Positions 56,176-64,000 of a stretch of 64,000 nt of DNA are shown in pieces. The DNA lies in the NCBI RefSeq assembly GCF_023195535.1, contig NZ_JALPNF010000003.1:62001-126000 (forward strand), in the 5' to 3' direction. The notes under the pieces are model-generated. The model ran no database searches, was not told where the DNA came from, and saw only the letters and a program-made list of their open reading frames with translations. Source of the stretch: Sphingomonas faeni. Its GTDB lineage: Bacteria > Pseudomonadota > Alphaproteobacteria > Sphingomonadales > Sphingomonadaceae. The first letter of the stretch is position 1. Each line of letters starts with the position of its first letter. The translations under genes and the position numbers were made by a program.

Positions 56176-56193
56176 GGCAGAAGGAAGCATCCA

Positions 56194-56775
56194 ATGACCT
56201 CCGATTTCACCTCCGCGCTCCGCCCCGCATTCGTTATGACGATCCTGTTCGCGCTACTGCTCGGGATCGTCTATCCCCTCGCCATGACCGGGATCGGACA
56301 GGCCATCTTCCCAACCCAGGCGAACGGCAGCCTCGTCATGGCTAACGGCAAGGCGATCGGCTCGACCGTCGTCGGGCAGGCGTTCACCAGCGACCGCTAT
56401 TTCCAGACGCGGCCGTCCGCCGCCGGCAAGGGCTATGACGGCCTCGCGTCGTCGGGCTCGAACCTCGGGCCGACCAGCCAGGCGCTGGTCGATCGCACTA
56501 AGGCTGACGTCGCGAAGCGTCGCGCAGAAGGCGTGACGGAGCCGCTCCCGGCCGATCTCGCCACCGCATCGGGTTCGGGTCTCGACCCAGACCTGTCGGC
56601 AGCATCAGCTTACGCACAGGTCGCTCGCGTCGCACGTATCCGCGGGTTGCCCGCCGACAAGGTCCACGCACTCGTCACCGCTAACGTCGATGCCCCCCTG
56701 CTCGGCATCCTCGGCGAGCCACGCGTGAACGTCCTTACCCTCAACCGCGCGCTAGACGCGACCGGCGCACGTTGA
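56194..56775 (+). CDS. kdpC: K+-transporting ATPase subunit C
   Basis: A 193-residue KdpC subunit with one N-terminal membrane helix (PAFVMTILFALLLGIVYPLAMTGIGQ) and a periplasmic domain. Conserved blocks are GSTVVGQAFTSDRYFQTRPSA, ASSGSNLGPTSQAL, LATASGSGLDPDLSAASAYAQVARVA and GEPRVNVLTLNRALD. Length and motifs are normal. The stop overlaps the kdpD start (TTGA). It is separated from kdpB by two palindromic repeats but remains in the same orientation and order. Confidence 0.97.
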   Translation: MTSDFTSALRPAFVMTILFALLLGIVYPLAMTGIGQAIFPTQANGSLVMANGKAIGSTVVGQAFTSDRYFQTRPSAAGKGYDGLASSGSNLGPTSQALVDRTKADVAKRRAEGVTEPLPADLATASGSGLDPDLSAASAYAQVARVARIRGLPADKVHALVTANVDAPLLGILGEPRVNVLTLNRALDATGAR

Positions 56776-59432
56776 ACGACGACGGACGACCATCTCCCGA
56801 GGCCCTTCTGCGACAGGCGTCGCAGGAGGGTCGCGGCCGTCTGAAGATCTTCCTCGGCGCCGCCCCCGGTGTCGGGAAAACCTACGAGATGCTCTCCGAA
56901 GGCGCCGAACGCCGTCGCGCGGGCGTCGATATCGTCATCGGCGTGGTCGAGACGCACGGCCGCGTCGAGACCGAAGCGCTCACGCGCGGCCACGAGATCG
57001 TCCCGCGCAAGGCGATCCCCTACGAAGGCCGCACGCTCGACGAGATGGACCTCGACGCGATCCTCGAACGCGCCCCCACGCTCGTCCTCGTCGACGAACT
57101 CGCCCACACCAACGCCCCCGGCAGCCGCCACCCGAAACGCTACCAGGACGTCGAGGAACTGCTCGCCGCGGGCATCGACGTCTATTCGACGATCAATATT
57201 CAGCACATCGAGAGCCTCAACGACGTCGTCGCCTCGTTCACGCGCGTCAGGGTGCGCGAGACCGTTCCCGACAGCATCGTCGAGGCCGCCGAGATCGAAG
57301 TCGTCGACATCCCGCCCGACGAACTGATCGAGCGGTTGAAGGCGGGGAAAGTGTACCTCCCCCAAGAGGCCACCCGAGCCCTCTCGCATTTCTTCTCCAA
57401 GTCGAACCTCTCGGCGTTACGCGAACTCGCGCTCCGTCGCGCCGCGCAAGCCGTCGACGCGCAGATGCTCGAACACGTCCGCGCGCTCGGTGTCGGCGGC
57501 ACCTGGGCGGGCGGCGAGCGGATCGTCGTCGCGATCAGCGAACTGCCCGGCGCGCTCGGCCTCGTCCGCGCGACCAAGCGGATCGCCGACGCGATGCACG
57601 CGCCCTGGACCGCGGTGTATATCGAGACGCCGCGCGCGCAGACCTTCGGCGAGGCCGAGCACCGCCAGCTTGCCGCCGTCTTCAACCTCGCGACGCAGCT
57701 CGGTGGCGATGTCGCGACCGTCCCCGCGACGTCTGTGGTCGACGGCTTGAAGACCTTCACCGCCGAGGCGCGCGCGACGCAACTCGTGGTCGGCAAGTCG
57801 GCCCGCTCGCGCTGGTTCGAACTGCGCCACGGCTCGGTCGTCGACCGGATCGTCCGCGAGACGCCGGGGATCGCGGTCCATGTCCTGCCGATGGAGGCGG
57901 GTACCGCGGCGCCGACCGGCAGAAAGCGCACCGGCGATTGGGGTAGCAAGGCGGGCTATGCCTGGACGACCGCGATGGTCGCGGGCGTCACCGGCGTCGC
58001 GAGCGCGCTGTTCCACATCCTCAACCTCGGCAATGTCGCGCTGCTTTATCTGCTGCCGGTGATGGCCGCGGCGAGCCTGTTCGGCCTGCGCACCGGACTT
58101 TTCGCCGGGATCGCCTCGTCGATCGCGTACAATTTCTTCTTCCTGCCACCGACCGGCACGCTGACGATCAACAATCCCGAGAACGTCATCTCGATCCTCG
58201 TGCTGCTCGGCATCGCCTTCGTCACCAGCCAGCTCACCTCGCGGGTCCGCGCGCAGGCCGATATCGCCGCCGCCAGCGCGCGGACCAACGCGGCGCTCGC
58301 CGGGTTCCTGCGACAACTGACGTCGCTCAACGAGCCGGTCGCGCTGGCCCGCGCGATCTGCGAGGAAGTCGGTCGGTTGTTCGACGTACGGACGGTGATT
58401 CTCGTCGCGGAGGACCCCGGCCTCGCGGTGCAGGCCGCGAACGGCGCGGATTACCGGCTCGAGACGATGGAGATGGCGGCCGCGCAATGGGCCTATGATA
58501 CCGGCGCGCCGGCCGGACGCGGGTCGGGCACGCTGGCGGCGTCGGAGTGGTTCTTTCAGCCGCTGCGCTCGGGCGAGCGGACGCTGGCGGTGCTGGGGCT
58601 CGCGCGGGAAGCAGGGGGCGATCCGGTGCGGTCGGACCAGCTGCCGCTGCTGATGAGTCTGGTCGACCAGGCGTCGCTGGTGCTCGAACGCGCGCGGCTG
58701 GAGGTCGAGATGCGCGATGTCGATGCGGTGCGCGAGCGCGATCGGTTGCGCGCCGCGCTGTTGTCGTCGGTCAGCCACGACCTGCGCACGCCGCTGACGT
58801 CGGTGATGGCGGCGGCGGCGGAGCTGCACCGCGGCGTCACGCCCGAACTGATCGCGACGATCGAGAGCGAGGCGGCGCGGCTCAACCGGTTCGTCGGCAA
58901 TCTGCTCGACATGGCGCGGGTCGAGGCTGGCGCGCTCCGGTTGCGGCTGGAGCCGACCGACCTCACCGACGCGGTGGCGGGCGCGGTGCACGATACGAAG
59001 CGCGTGCTGGAAGGTCATGCGATCGAACTCGACGTCGCGCCGAACCTGCCTCTGGTCCGCGTCGATCCGCAACTGCTCCACCATTGCCTGCTCAACCTGC
59101 TCGACAATGCCGGGCGCTATGCCGATCCCGGCACGCCGATCATCGTGCGTGCCGAGCACCGCTTCGGCATGCTCCGGCTGTCGGTGATCGACCAGGGACC
59201 GGGCCTGCCACCGGGCCGCGAGAACGAGGTGTTCGAGACGTTCCGCCGCCTCGAAGGCTCCGACCGTGCGATCGGCGGCACGGGACTTGGGCTTGCGATC
59301 GTCAAGGCGTTCGCCGAAGCGATGGGGATGAGCGTCGAAGCCAGCAACCGCGAAGACCTGACGGGCGCGCAGTTCAGCCTGTGCTTCCCCGTGGCCCTGC
59401 TCGTCCGCGACACCGATGGAGCGAATCTATGA
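56772..59432 (+). CDS. kdpD: Osmosensitive K+ channel histidine kinase KdpD
   Basis: An 886-residue sensor kinase. The KdpD N-terminal domain has a Walker A GAAPGVGKT near residue 34 and VLVDELAHTNAPGSRHPKRYQDV. A universal-stress-type domain, four membrane helices (about residues 395-495), a GAF domain and the kinase core follow. The phosphorylated histidine is His669 in SSVSHDLRTPLTS, and ATP-binding blocks are LLDNAGRYADPG and GTGLGLAIVKAFAEAMG. TTG at 56772 is the only start that keeps the Walker motif and overlaps the kdpC stop. It senses low K+ or osmotic stress and phosphorylates KdpE, encoded next with a 4-base overlap. Confidence 0.96.
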   Translation: MNDDGRPSPEALLRQASQEGRGRLKIFLGAAPGVGKTYEMLSEGAERRRAGVDIVIGVVETHGRVETEALTRGHEIVPRKAIPYEGRTLDEMDLDAILERAPTLVLVDELAHTNAPGSRHPKRYQDVEELLAAGIDVYSTINIQHIESLNDVVASFTRVRVRETVPDSIVEAAEIEVVDIPPDELIERLKAGKVYLPQEATRALSHFFSKSNLSALRELALRRAAQAVDAQMLEHVRALGVGGTWAGGERIVVAISELPGALGLVRATKRIADAMHAPWTAVYIETPRAQTFGEAEHRQLAAVFNLATQLGGDVATVPATSVVDGLKTFTAEARATQLVVGKSARSRWFELRHGSVVDRIVRETPGIAVHVLPMEAGTAAPTGRKRTGDWGSKAGYAWTTAMVAGVTGVASALFHILNLGNVALLYLLPVMAAASLFGLRTGLFAGIASSIAYNFFFLPPTGTLTINNPENVISILVLLGIAFVTSQLTSRVRAQADIAAASARTNAALAGFLRQLTSLNEPVALARAICEEVGRLFDVRTVILVAEDPGLAVQAANGADYRLETMEMAAAQWAYDTGAPAGRGSGTLAASEWFFQPLRSGERTLAVLGLAREAGGDPVRSDQLPLLMSLVDQASLVLERARLEVEMRDVDAVRERDRLRAALLSSVSHDLRTPLTSVMAAAAELHRGVTPELIATIESEAARLNRFVGNLLDMARVEAGALRLRLEPTDLTDAVAGAVHDTKRVLEGHAIELDVAPNLPLVRVDPQLLHHCLLNLLDNAGRYADPGTPIIVRAEHRFGMLRLSVIDQGPGLPPGRENEVFETFRRLEGSDRAIGGTGLGLAIVKAFAEAMGMSVEASNREDLTGAQFSLCFPVALLVRDTDGANL

Positions 59433-60118
59433 GCGTGCAGACGGTCCTGATCGTCGACGACGAACTGCACATCCGGCGGTTGTTGAAGAACACGCTGGAG
59501 CGCGCGGGCTACGGCGTCGAGGAGGCGGTCGACGCGCGCGAGGCTTTGCGGATCGCGGCGAGCCGGCCGTTGACTGCGGTGCTGCTCGACCTGGGGTTGC
59601 CCGATCGCGACGGGCTGGAACTGGTGCCGCTGCTGAAAAAGCTCGGCGATCCGATCATTCTCGTCGTGTCCGCGCGCGAGGCGACCGACCAGAAGGTGGC
59701 CGCGCTCGATCTCGGCGCGGAGGATTATGTGACCAAGCCGTTCGATACCGAGGAGTTGCTCGCACGGTTGCGGGTGGCGTTGCGGGGGCGCGGCGAGGCG
59801 ACATCGCGGCCGACGGTATTGCGCGCGCATGGGGTGGAGATCGATTTTGAGCACCGGTTGGTCCGCCGCGGGGATGAGGAAGCGCATCTGACGCGCAAGG
59901 AGTTCGACGTGCTGTCGGCGCTGGCCGCGCATCCGGGGCGGGTCGTGACGCATCAGCGGATATTGGAGGCTGCGTGGCCGACCGATCATGACCGCCGGAT
60001 CGAATATCTCCGCATCGTGGTGCGGAATTTGCGGCAGAAGCTGGAAGGGACGGGGGGCGTTGGAACGGTCATCGCGAACGAACTCGGGATTGGGTACCGG
60101 CTGCTGGTCGCCGCTTAA
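59429..60118 (+). CDS. kdpE: Response regulator KdpE
   Basis: A 229-residue OmpR-type regulator. The receiver domain has VLIVDDELHIRRLL at the start, phosphorylated Asp54 in AVLLDLGLPDRDG and Lys in YVTKPFDTEELL. The winged helix DNA-binding domain ends in HDRRIEYLRIVVRNLRQKLE and NELGIGYRL. It should activate the kdpFABC promoter upstream of the TorF or small-peptide genes. No clear AT-rich KdpE box was recognised, though 50990-51030 is AT-rich. ATG at 59429 overlaps the kdpD stop. Two repeats follow the gene. Confidence 0.96.
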   Translation: MSVQTVLIVDDELHIRRLLKNTLERAGYGVEEAVDAREALRIAASRPLTAVLLDLGLPDRDGLELVPLLKKLGDPIILVVSAREATDQKVAALDLGAEDYVTKPFDTEELLARLRVALRGRGEATSRPTVLRAHGVEIDFEHRLVRRGDEEAHLTRKEFDVLSALAAHPGRVVTHQRILEAAWPTDHDRRIEYLRIVVRNLRQKLEGTGGVGTVIANELGIGYRLLVAA

Positions 60119-60140
60119 CATTTCCATAGGCAGAAAGCTT

Positions 60141-60193
60141 GTTTCCCCGCGAAGGCGGGGATCCAGACTGGGCTCCCGCCTTCGCGGGAGAAC
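60141..60193. repeat. Palindromic repeat, family D, intergenic copy
   Basis: The arms 60141-60165 and 60169-60193 are reverse complements at about 20 of 25 positions around a 3-base loop. It has the core CCCCGCGAAGGCGGGG shared with the in-frame copy at 23368-23447. It lies 22 bases after the kdpE stop and may act as the operon's terminator stem. Confidence 0.85.
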
Positions 60194-60237
60194 AAGGAAG
60201 CGGGCGGTCCGCCTGTAATGAAGCCCAACCCCCTGCA

Positions 60238-60310
60238 GTAGCGAAAGCTGGAGTCTCCCTGCCATAGGTCGCCCCTGCCGCGCGAGGTCCCGGCTTTCGC
60301 CGGGATGACG
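60238..60310. repeat. Degenerate palindromic repeat, family C
   Basis: The left part reads GCGAAAGCTGGAGTCTCCCT, close to the left arm of 56096-56175; the right part reads CCCGGCTTTCGCCGGGATGA. Symmetry is partial. Together with the family D copy it fills the 276-base gap between kdpE and the next small gene. Confidence 0.6.
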
Positions 60311-60394
60311 GGGGTGCGCACTACGCGAACACTATGGCTCCCCCGCAAAATCGATCTCGAACGCTTATGCGGCGAGCGATAGCTGAAGCGTCGC

Positions 60395-60640
60395 ATGACC
60401 GACCTCCGCCGCCTTCGCACCGACCTCAGCCTCCGCGCGAGCGGCATCCTGTCGCTCGCGATCGCCGTTACTGCGATCCACACGCTCGCGCGTCTCCACT
60501 CCCCAACCGGCGCACTCGCGATCCTGCTCGCCGCCATCGGCTTCCTCTGCGCAAGTGGCGGCGCGGTGCTGGTCATCGTCGGCCACCACATCCACGACCG
60601 TGTCCAGGTCAGCGCCCGCTGGCGACGCGTCGCGCGGTAA
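60395..60640 (+). CDS. Small membrane protein, unknown function
   Basis: An 81-residue protein with two hydrophobic segments (GILSLAIAVTAIHTLARL and ALAILLAAIGFLCASGGAVLVIVG) joined by a short loop and a basic C-terminus (RVQVSARWRRVAR). This predicts two membrane helices with the basic tail in the cytoplasm. I do not recognise a family. It lies between kdpE and the glucan genes, 87 bases upstream of opgD in the same direction, so a link to osmotic adaptation is conceivable but unproven. Composition and length suggest a real gene. Confidence 0.65.
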   Translation: MTDLRRLRTDLSLRASGILSLAIAVTAIHTLARLHSPTGALAILLAAIGFLCASGGAVLVIVGHHIHDRVQVSARWRRVAR

Positions 60641-60727
60641 GGCGCGCCCTCGGCGGGACCTGTCGACGCGCGCGCGCGATGTCCTTATGCTACCGCGTTG
60701 CAGCATGATGACGAGGGAGCGCTCTGC

Positions 60728-62221
60728 ATGATCGGTCGACGCGAAGTAATGACCGCGCTGGGTTTGTTGGGTGTCCTCCCGCAGGCTGCCGCAGCGATGC
60801 GCGCAGCGCCCGGCAAGGCGGAGCCGTTTTCGTGGGAAACGCTTCAGCAACGCGCCGCAATGCTTGCAACGAAGCCGTACCAGGCCCCCGCCAAGGTCGC
60901 CGCCGCCGCCGCGATCGATTACGACAAGGTCGGCAGCATCCGCTTCCGCGCCGACAAGACGCTGGCGGGCGGCATCCGCCTGTTTCCGCTCGGTCGCTAT
61001 GCGCCGATGCCGGTCGCGATCAACGTCGTCGAGAACGGGCAGGCACGCCGCATCGCGTTCTCGCGCGATCTGTTCGAGGCTGAAGAGGGCCATGCCGCCG
61101 CGCTCGGTATCGCCGGGTTCCGCGCGATGGCGCCAGGTGGGACCAGCGACTGGATGGCATTCCAGGGCGCGTCCTATTTCCGCACCGCCGGTTCGCAGGA
61201 CCAATACGGTCTGTCCGCGCGCGGGCTCGCGATCAACACCGGGCTGCCCGGCCGCGAGGAATTTCCCGACTTCACCGAATTCTGGATCGAGCGGACCGGC
61301 GCCGACGCGTACACGATCTACGCGCTGATGGACGGCGCCAGCGTCACCGGCGCGTACCGCTTCCAGTCGCGCCACGTCGCGGGCGCGGGGGTCGAGCAGC
61401 AGGTCTCGTCGGTCCTGAACATCCGTCGCGACATCGAACGGCTCGGCGTCGCGCCTGCGACCAGCATGTTCTGGTACGGCGAAGGCAACCGCGCCGCTGC
61501 GGTCGACTGGCGCCCCGAGATCCACGATTCGGACGGGCTGGCGCTGCTCACCGGCGCGGGCGAGCGCATCTGGCGGCCGCTCAACAACCCGCCGCACGAT
61601 ACGCTGGACAGCTTCGCGGATCAGGCGCCGAAGGGGTTCGGGCTGATCCAGCGCGATCGGAACTTCGATCACTATCAGGACGACGGCGCGTTCTACGATC
61701 GCCGGCCCAACCTGTGGATCCAGCCGCAGGGTGACTGGGGCAAGGGCGCGGTGATGCTTTACGCGTTCCCGACCAACAGCGAGACGGTCGACAACGTCGT
61801 CTCGTTCTGGACGCCCGCTGCACCGGCCAAGGCAGGGCAGCGGTTGCAGTTCGATTATTCGCTGTCATGGAAATCGACCGATCCGACCGCGGTCGCCGCG
61901 ACCGCGCATGTCGTCGATTGCTGGCAGGGCGTGGCTGGCCGACCGGGCGCAGAGCCGGTCAAGGGCGCGCGAAAGCTCGTGGTCGACTTTATCGGCGACG
62001 GTCTTGCCGGGCTCGACCGGCAGAGCGGCGTGACCGCGAAGATCGACGTCGTCCGCGGGAAGGTGCTCGCCAACGCCGCCTATCCGGTGGTCGGCCAGAC
62101 CAACCGCTGGCGCGTTACCGCTGACATTGCCCCCGACGCACAGGGGCCCGCCGACGTCAGGCTGTTCCTCACGCGCGGCGGTCGCGCGCTCAGCGAAACC
62201 GTGCTGACGCCGATCTTCTGA
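60728..62221 (+). CDS. opgD: Periplasmic glucan biosynthesis protein OpgD/OpgG family
   Basis: A 497-residue exported protein of the OpgG/OpgD (MdoG/MdoD) family, needed for making osmoregulated periplasmic glucans. The N-terminus IGRREVMTALGLLGVLPQAAAA contains a twin-arginine motif, which is characteristic of OpgD; OpgG uses the Sec route. Conserved blocks are FQGASYFRTAGSQDQYGLSARGLAINTG, EFPDFTEFWIER, WRPEIHDSDGLALLTGAGERIWRPLNNP, FGLIQRDRNFDHYQDD and PNLWIQPQGDWGKGAVMLYAFPTN. A GAGGGAG ribosome site precedes ATG 60728. The stop overlaps the opgH start by one base, so the two are coupled. Confidence 0.95.
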   Translation: MIGRREVMTALGLLGVLPQAAAAMRAAPGKAEPFSWETLQQRAAMLATKPYQAPAKVAAAAAIDYDKVGSIRFRADKTLAGGIRLFPLGRYAPMPVAINVVENGQARRIAFSRDLFEAEEGHAAALGIAGFRAMAPGGTSDWMAFQGASYFRTAGSQDQYGLSARGLAINTGLPGREEFPDFTEFWIERTGADAYTIYALMDGASVTGAYRFQSRHVAGAGVEQQVSSVLNIRRDIERLGVAPATSMFWYGEGNRAAAVDWRPEIHDSDGLALLTGAGERIWRPLNNPPHDTLDSFADQAPKGFGLIQRDRNFDHYQDDGAFYDRRPNLWIQPQGDWGKGAVMLYAFPTNSETVDNVVSFWTPAAPAKAGQRLQFDYSLSWKSTDPTAVAATAHVVDCWQGVAGRPGAEPVKGARKLVVDFIGDGLAGLDRQSGVTAKIDVVRGKVLANAAYPVVGQTNRWRVTADIAPDAQGPADVRLFLTRGGRALSETVLTPIF

Positions 62222-64000
62222 TGCCCGACCTTCCCGCCATGATGCCGGGCGAGTCGCCGATCGAGATGCTCCCGCAGCGTTTCGACGGGCCGCCGCCGCC
62301 CTGGTCCGCGCCCGAGCCGGGGCCGGGCATGGTCGTCTCGAACGACGATATGCTTGCGCGCCGGATCATCCTCATCCTGATGACCGGGCTGCTCGCCACC
62401 GCGGCATCGTCCGCGGTGCAGGAATCGCTGCTCGCCGACGGGCTGAGCCTGTGGGATGCGGTGTTGCTGGCGCTGTTCTTCCCGTTGTTCGCGTGGATCG
62501 CGTTCGGGTTCATGAACGCGGCGATCGGCTTCGTGCTGTTGATGACCGGCGGACATCCGGGGTTCGTGCCGACACCGCGCCAGTCCGAACCGCTCGAAGG
62601 CCGCACCGCGATCCTGATGCCGGTGCATAACGAGGATATCGATGCGGTGTTCGAGCGGATCGCGTGGATGGCGCGCGCGATCGCGGCTGGCGGCGTCGCC
62701 GATCGGTTCGATATCTTCATTCTGAGCGACTCGGGCGAAGCGGCGGAGGCGGCCGAGGTGGCCGCGTGGCAGAGGCTCGCCCCGACGCTCGACTGCGCAC
62801 TCTATTACCGGCGCCGGACCGTGAACGTCGGCCGCAAGCCGGGCAACGTGGCCGAGTGGATCCGGCGGTTCGGCGGCGGCTATCGCTACATGCTGATGCT
62901 CGACGCGGACAGCCTGATGGGCGGCAACACGATCATCGGCATGGCGCAGGTGCTCGAACGGCGGCCGGCGGTGGCGCTGCTCCAGACCGTGCCTGCGGTG
63001 ATCAACGGTGTAACGTTCTTCCAGCGCTGGATGCAGTTCGCCAGTCGGTTGTACGGCCCGATCTCGACCGCAGGTCTAGTCTGGTGGTCGGGCTCGGAGG
63101 CGACCTTCTGGGGCCACAACGCGATGATCCGGATCGAGGCGTTCGCGGCGAGCTGTGGTCTGCCCGACCTTCCCGGCCGCGCGCCGTTCGGCGGCGTCAT
63201 CATGAGCCACGACATGGTCGAGGCGGCGTTGCTGCGACGGCGCGGGTGGCGCGTGCACATGCTGATGACCGAGGAGACGTTCGAGGAATATCCGCCGACG
63301 CTGATCGACGCGGCGGTGCGCGATCGGCGCTGGGCGCAGGGCAATATCCAGCATCTGAGCTTGCTGACCTCGTCGGGGTTCCACTGGGTCAGCCGGCTGC
63401 AATTGCTGATGGGCGCGTCGGCGTTCATCACCTCGCCGGTGTGGCTGCTGATGATCGCGACGAGCGTGGTGCAGGCGCTGATCGGCGAGCGCAACGTCGT
63501 CGAGGCGCAGACCTCGCTGCAGGTGCTGGTGGTCACGCTGCTGCTGCTGTTCGGGCCGAAGCTGCTGAGCATGGTCTGGGCGATCTCGAATGCGGAGCGG
63601 CGCGCGGGGTTCGGCGGGCGGCGGGGGATCGTGCGGTCGGTGCTGGTCGACGTGCCATTCTCGATGCTGTCCGCGCCGGTGATCGCGCTGACGCAGACGA
63701 TGGATCTCGCCGGGATATTGATGGGGCGCAAGTCCGGCTGGGCGCCGCAGAACCGGGATGCGCATGAGTTGTCGCTGGCGGACGTGATGCCGCGCTATCG
63801 CTGGCATGTCGGGGTGGGGGTGGCGCTGCTGCTGGTGACGCCGTTCGCACCGATCACCGCGGCGTGGCTTGCGCCGGTGACCTTGGGGCTGTTGCTTAGT
63901 CCGTTCCTGACGATGCTGACGGCGAGCGAGAAGGCGGGGAAGTGGGCGGAGTCGCATGGGATGTTCGTGGAGCCAGGCGAGCACGTGTCGGTGCTGTCGA
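62221..64000 (+). CDS. opgH: Glucan glucosyltransferase OpgH (3' end outside window)
   Basis: At least 593 residues of an inner-membrane GT2 glucosyltransferase that builds the beta-1,2-linked glucan backbone from UDP-glucose; the frame is open to the window edge. A Pro-rich cytoplasmic N-terminus is followed by two membrane helices (residues about 57-115). The glycosyltransferase domain has AILMPVHNED, IFILSDSGE, the metal-binding MLMLDADSLMGG, WWSGSEATFWGHNAMIR, ILDHD-type SHDMVEAALLRR and RDRRWAQGNIQH. Further membrane helices follow from about residue 400. ATG 62221 overlaps the opgD stop (TGATG). Length so far is below the usual 650-850, as expected for a cut gene. Confidence 0.95.
   Translation, partial: MPDLPAMMPGESPIEMLPQRFDGPPPPWSAPEPGPGMVVSNDDMLARRIILILMTGLLATAASSAVQESLLADGLSLWDAVLLALFFPLFAWIAFGFMNAAIGFVLLMTGGHPGFVPTPRQSEPLEGRTAILMPVHNEDIDAVFERIAWMARAIAAGGVADRFDIFILSDSGEAAEAAEVAAWQRLAPTLDCALYYRRRTVNVGRKPGNVAEWIRRFGGGYRYMLMLDADSLMGGNTIIGMAQVLERRPAVALLQTVPAVINGVTFFQRWMQFASRLYGPISTAGLVWWSGSEATFWGHNAMIRIEAFAASCGLPDLPGRAPFGGVIMSHDMVEAALLRRRGWRVHMLMTEETFEEYPPTLIDAAVRDRRWAQGNIQHLSLLTSSGFHWVSRLQLLMGASAFITSPVWLLMIATSVVQALIGERNVVEAQTSLQVLVVTLLLLFGPKLLSMVWAISNAERRAGFGGRRGIVRSVLVDVPFSMLSAPVIALTQTMDLAGILMGRKSGWAPQNRDAHELSLADVMPRYRWHVGVGVALLLVTPFAPITAAWLAPVTLGLLLSPFLTMLTASEKAGKWAESHGMFVEPGEHVSVLS

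Noticed and set aside
60115..60591. Minus-strand frame over the repeats after kdpE
   Set aside because: Its product simply reads through repeat families C and D and the antisense of the small membrane protein gene.

Overview
The window looks like chromosomal DNA of a Sphingomonas-type alphaproteobacterium. The evidence is high GC content, four TonB-dependent receptors (one with the N-terminus typical of the Xanthomonas/Caulobacter carbohydrate group), a TorF-type porin, a SIS-type glucosamine-6-phosphate deaminase, a fused EIIA-HPr-EI PTS protein and many palindromic intergenic repeats of several families. I saw no tRNA, rRNA, CRISPR array, transposase, integrase or phage gene. This is inferred from gene content and style only; no database search was made.

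Layout. 1-13.8 kb is mixed housekeeping: the 3' part of panC, a small Sel1-type protein, topA, a siderophore-type receptor behind a clear Fur box, a CPA1 Na+/H+ antiporter, an AT-richer stretch without a convincing gene, an oxidoreductase plus antibiotic-biosynthesis-monooxygenase pair, a BamA-family protein outside its usual neighbourhood, and a small DUF3467-like protein. 14.2-19.7 kb holds two convergent TonB receptors separated by a perfect 20-bp-stem terminator.

19.9-49.4 kb is the centre of the window, a probable N-glycan utilisation island. The minus-strand arm is a GlcNAc operon: GntR regulator, glucosamine-6-P deaminase, GlcNAc-6-P deacetylase, EIIA-HPr-EI and NagE, with cutC just upstream. 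The plus-strand arm is a TonB receptor followed by eight tightly coupled exported glycosidases: GH2, GH20, two GH2 beta-mannosidases, GH3, GH125, GH92 and GH29. Together they could trim alpha-mannose, GlcNAc, core beta-mannose, fucose and possibly core xylose from a glycan taken into the periplasm. The released GlcNAc would then enter by the PTS and become fructose-6-P. No endoglycosidase or peptide N-glycanase is present here.

49.5-64 kb contains a YdhS-like flavoprotein and a TorF porin. A complete high-affinity K+ system follows (a 27-aa membrane peptide, then kdpF, A, B, C, D and E), interrupted between kdpB and kdpC by two palindromic repeats. Last come a small membrane protein and the osmoregulated periplasmic glucan pair opgD-opgH, with opgH running off the end.

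Most interesting points: a palindromic repeat sitting in frame inside the PTS protein between HPr and EI; a second EIIB-like domain in NagE whose phosphorylated Cys is replaced by His; the probable twin-arginine signals restricted to the last three glycosidases; the out-of-context BamA; and the tiny proteins at the head of the kdp operon.
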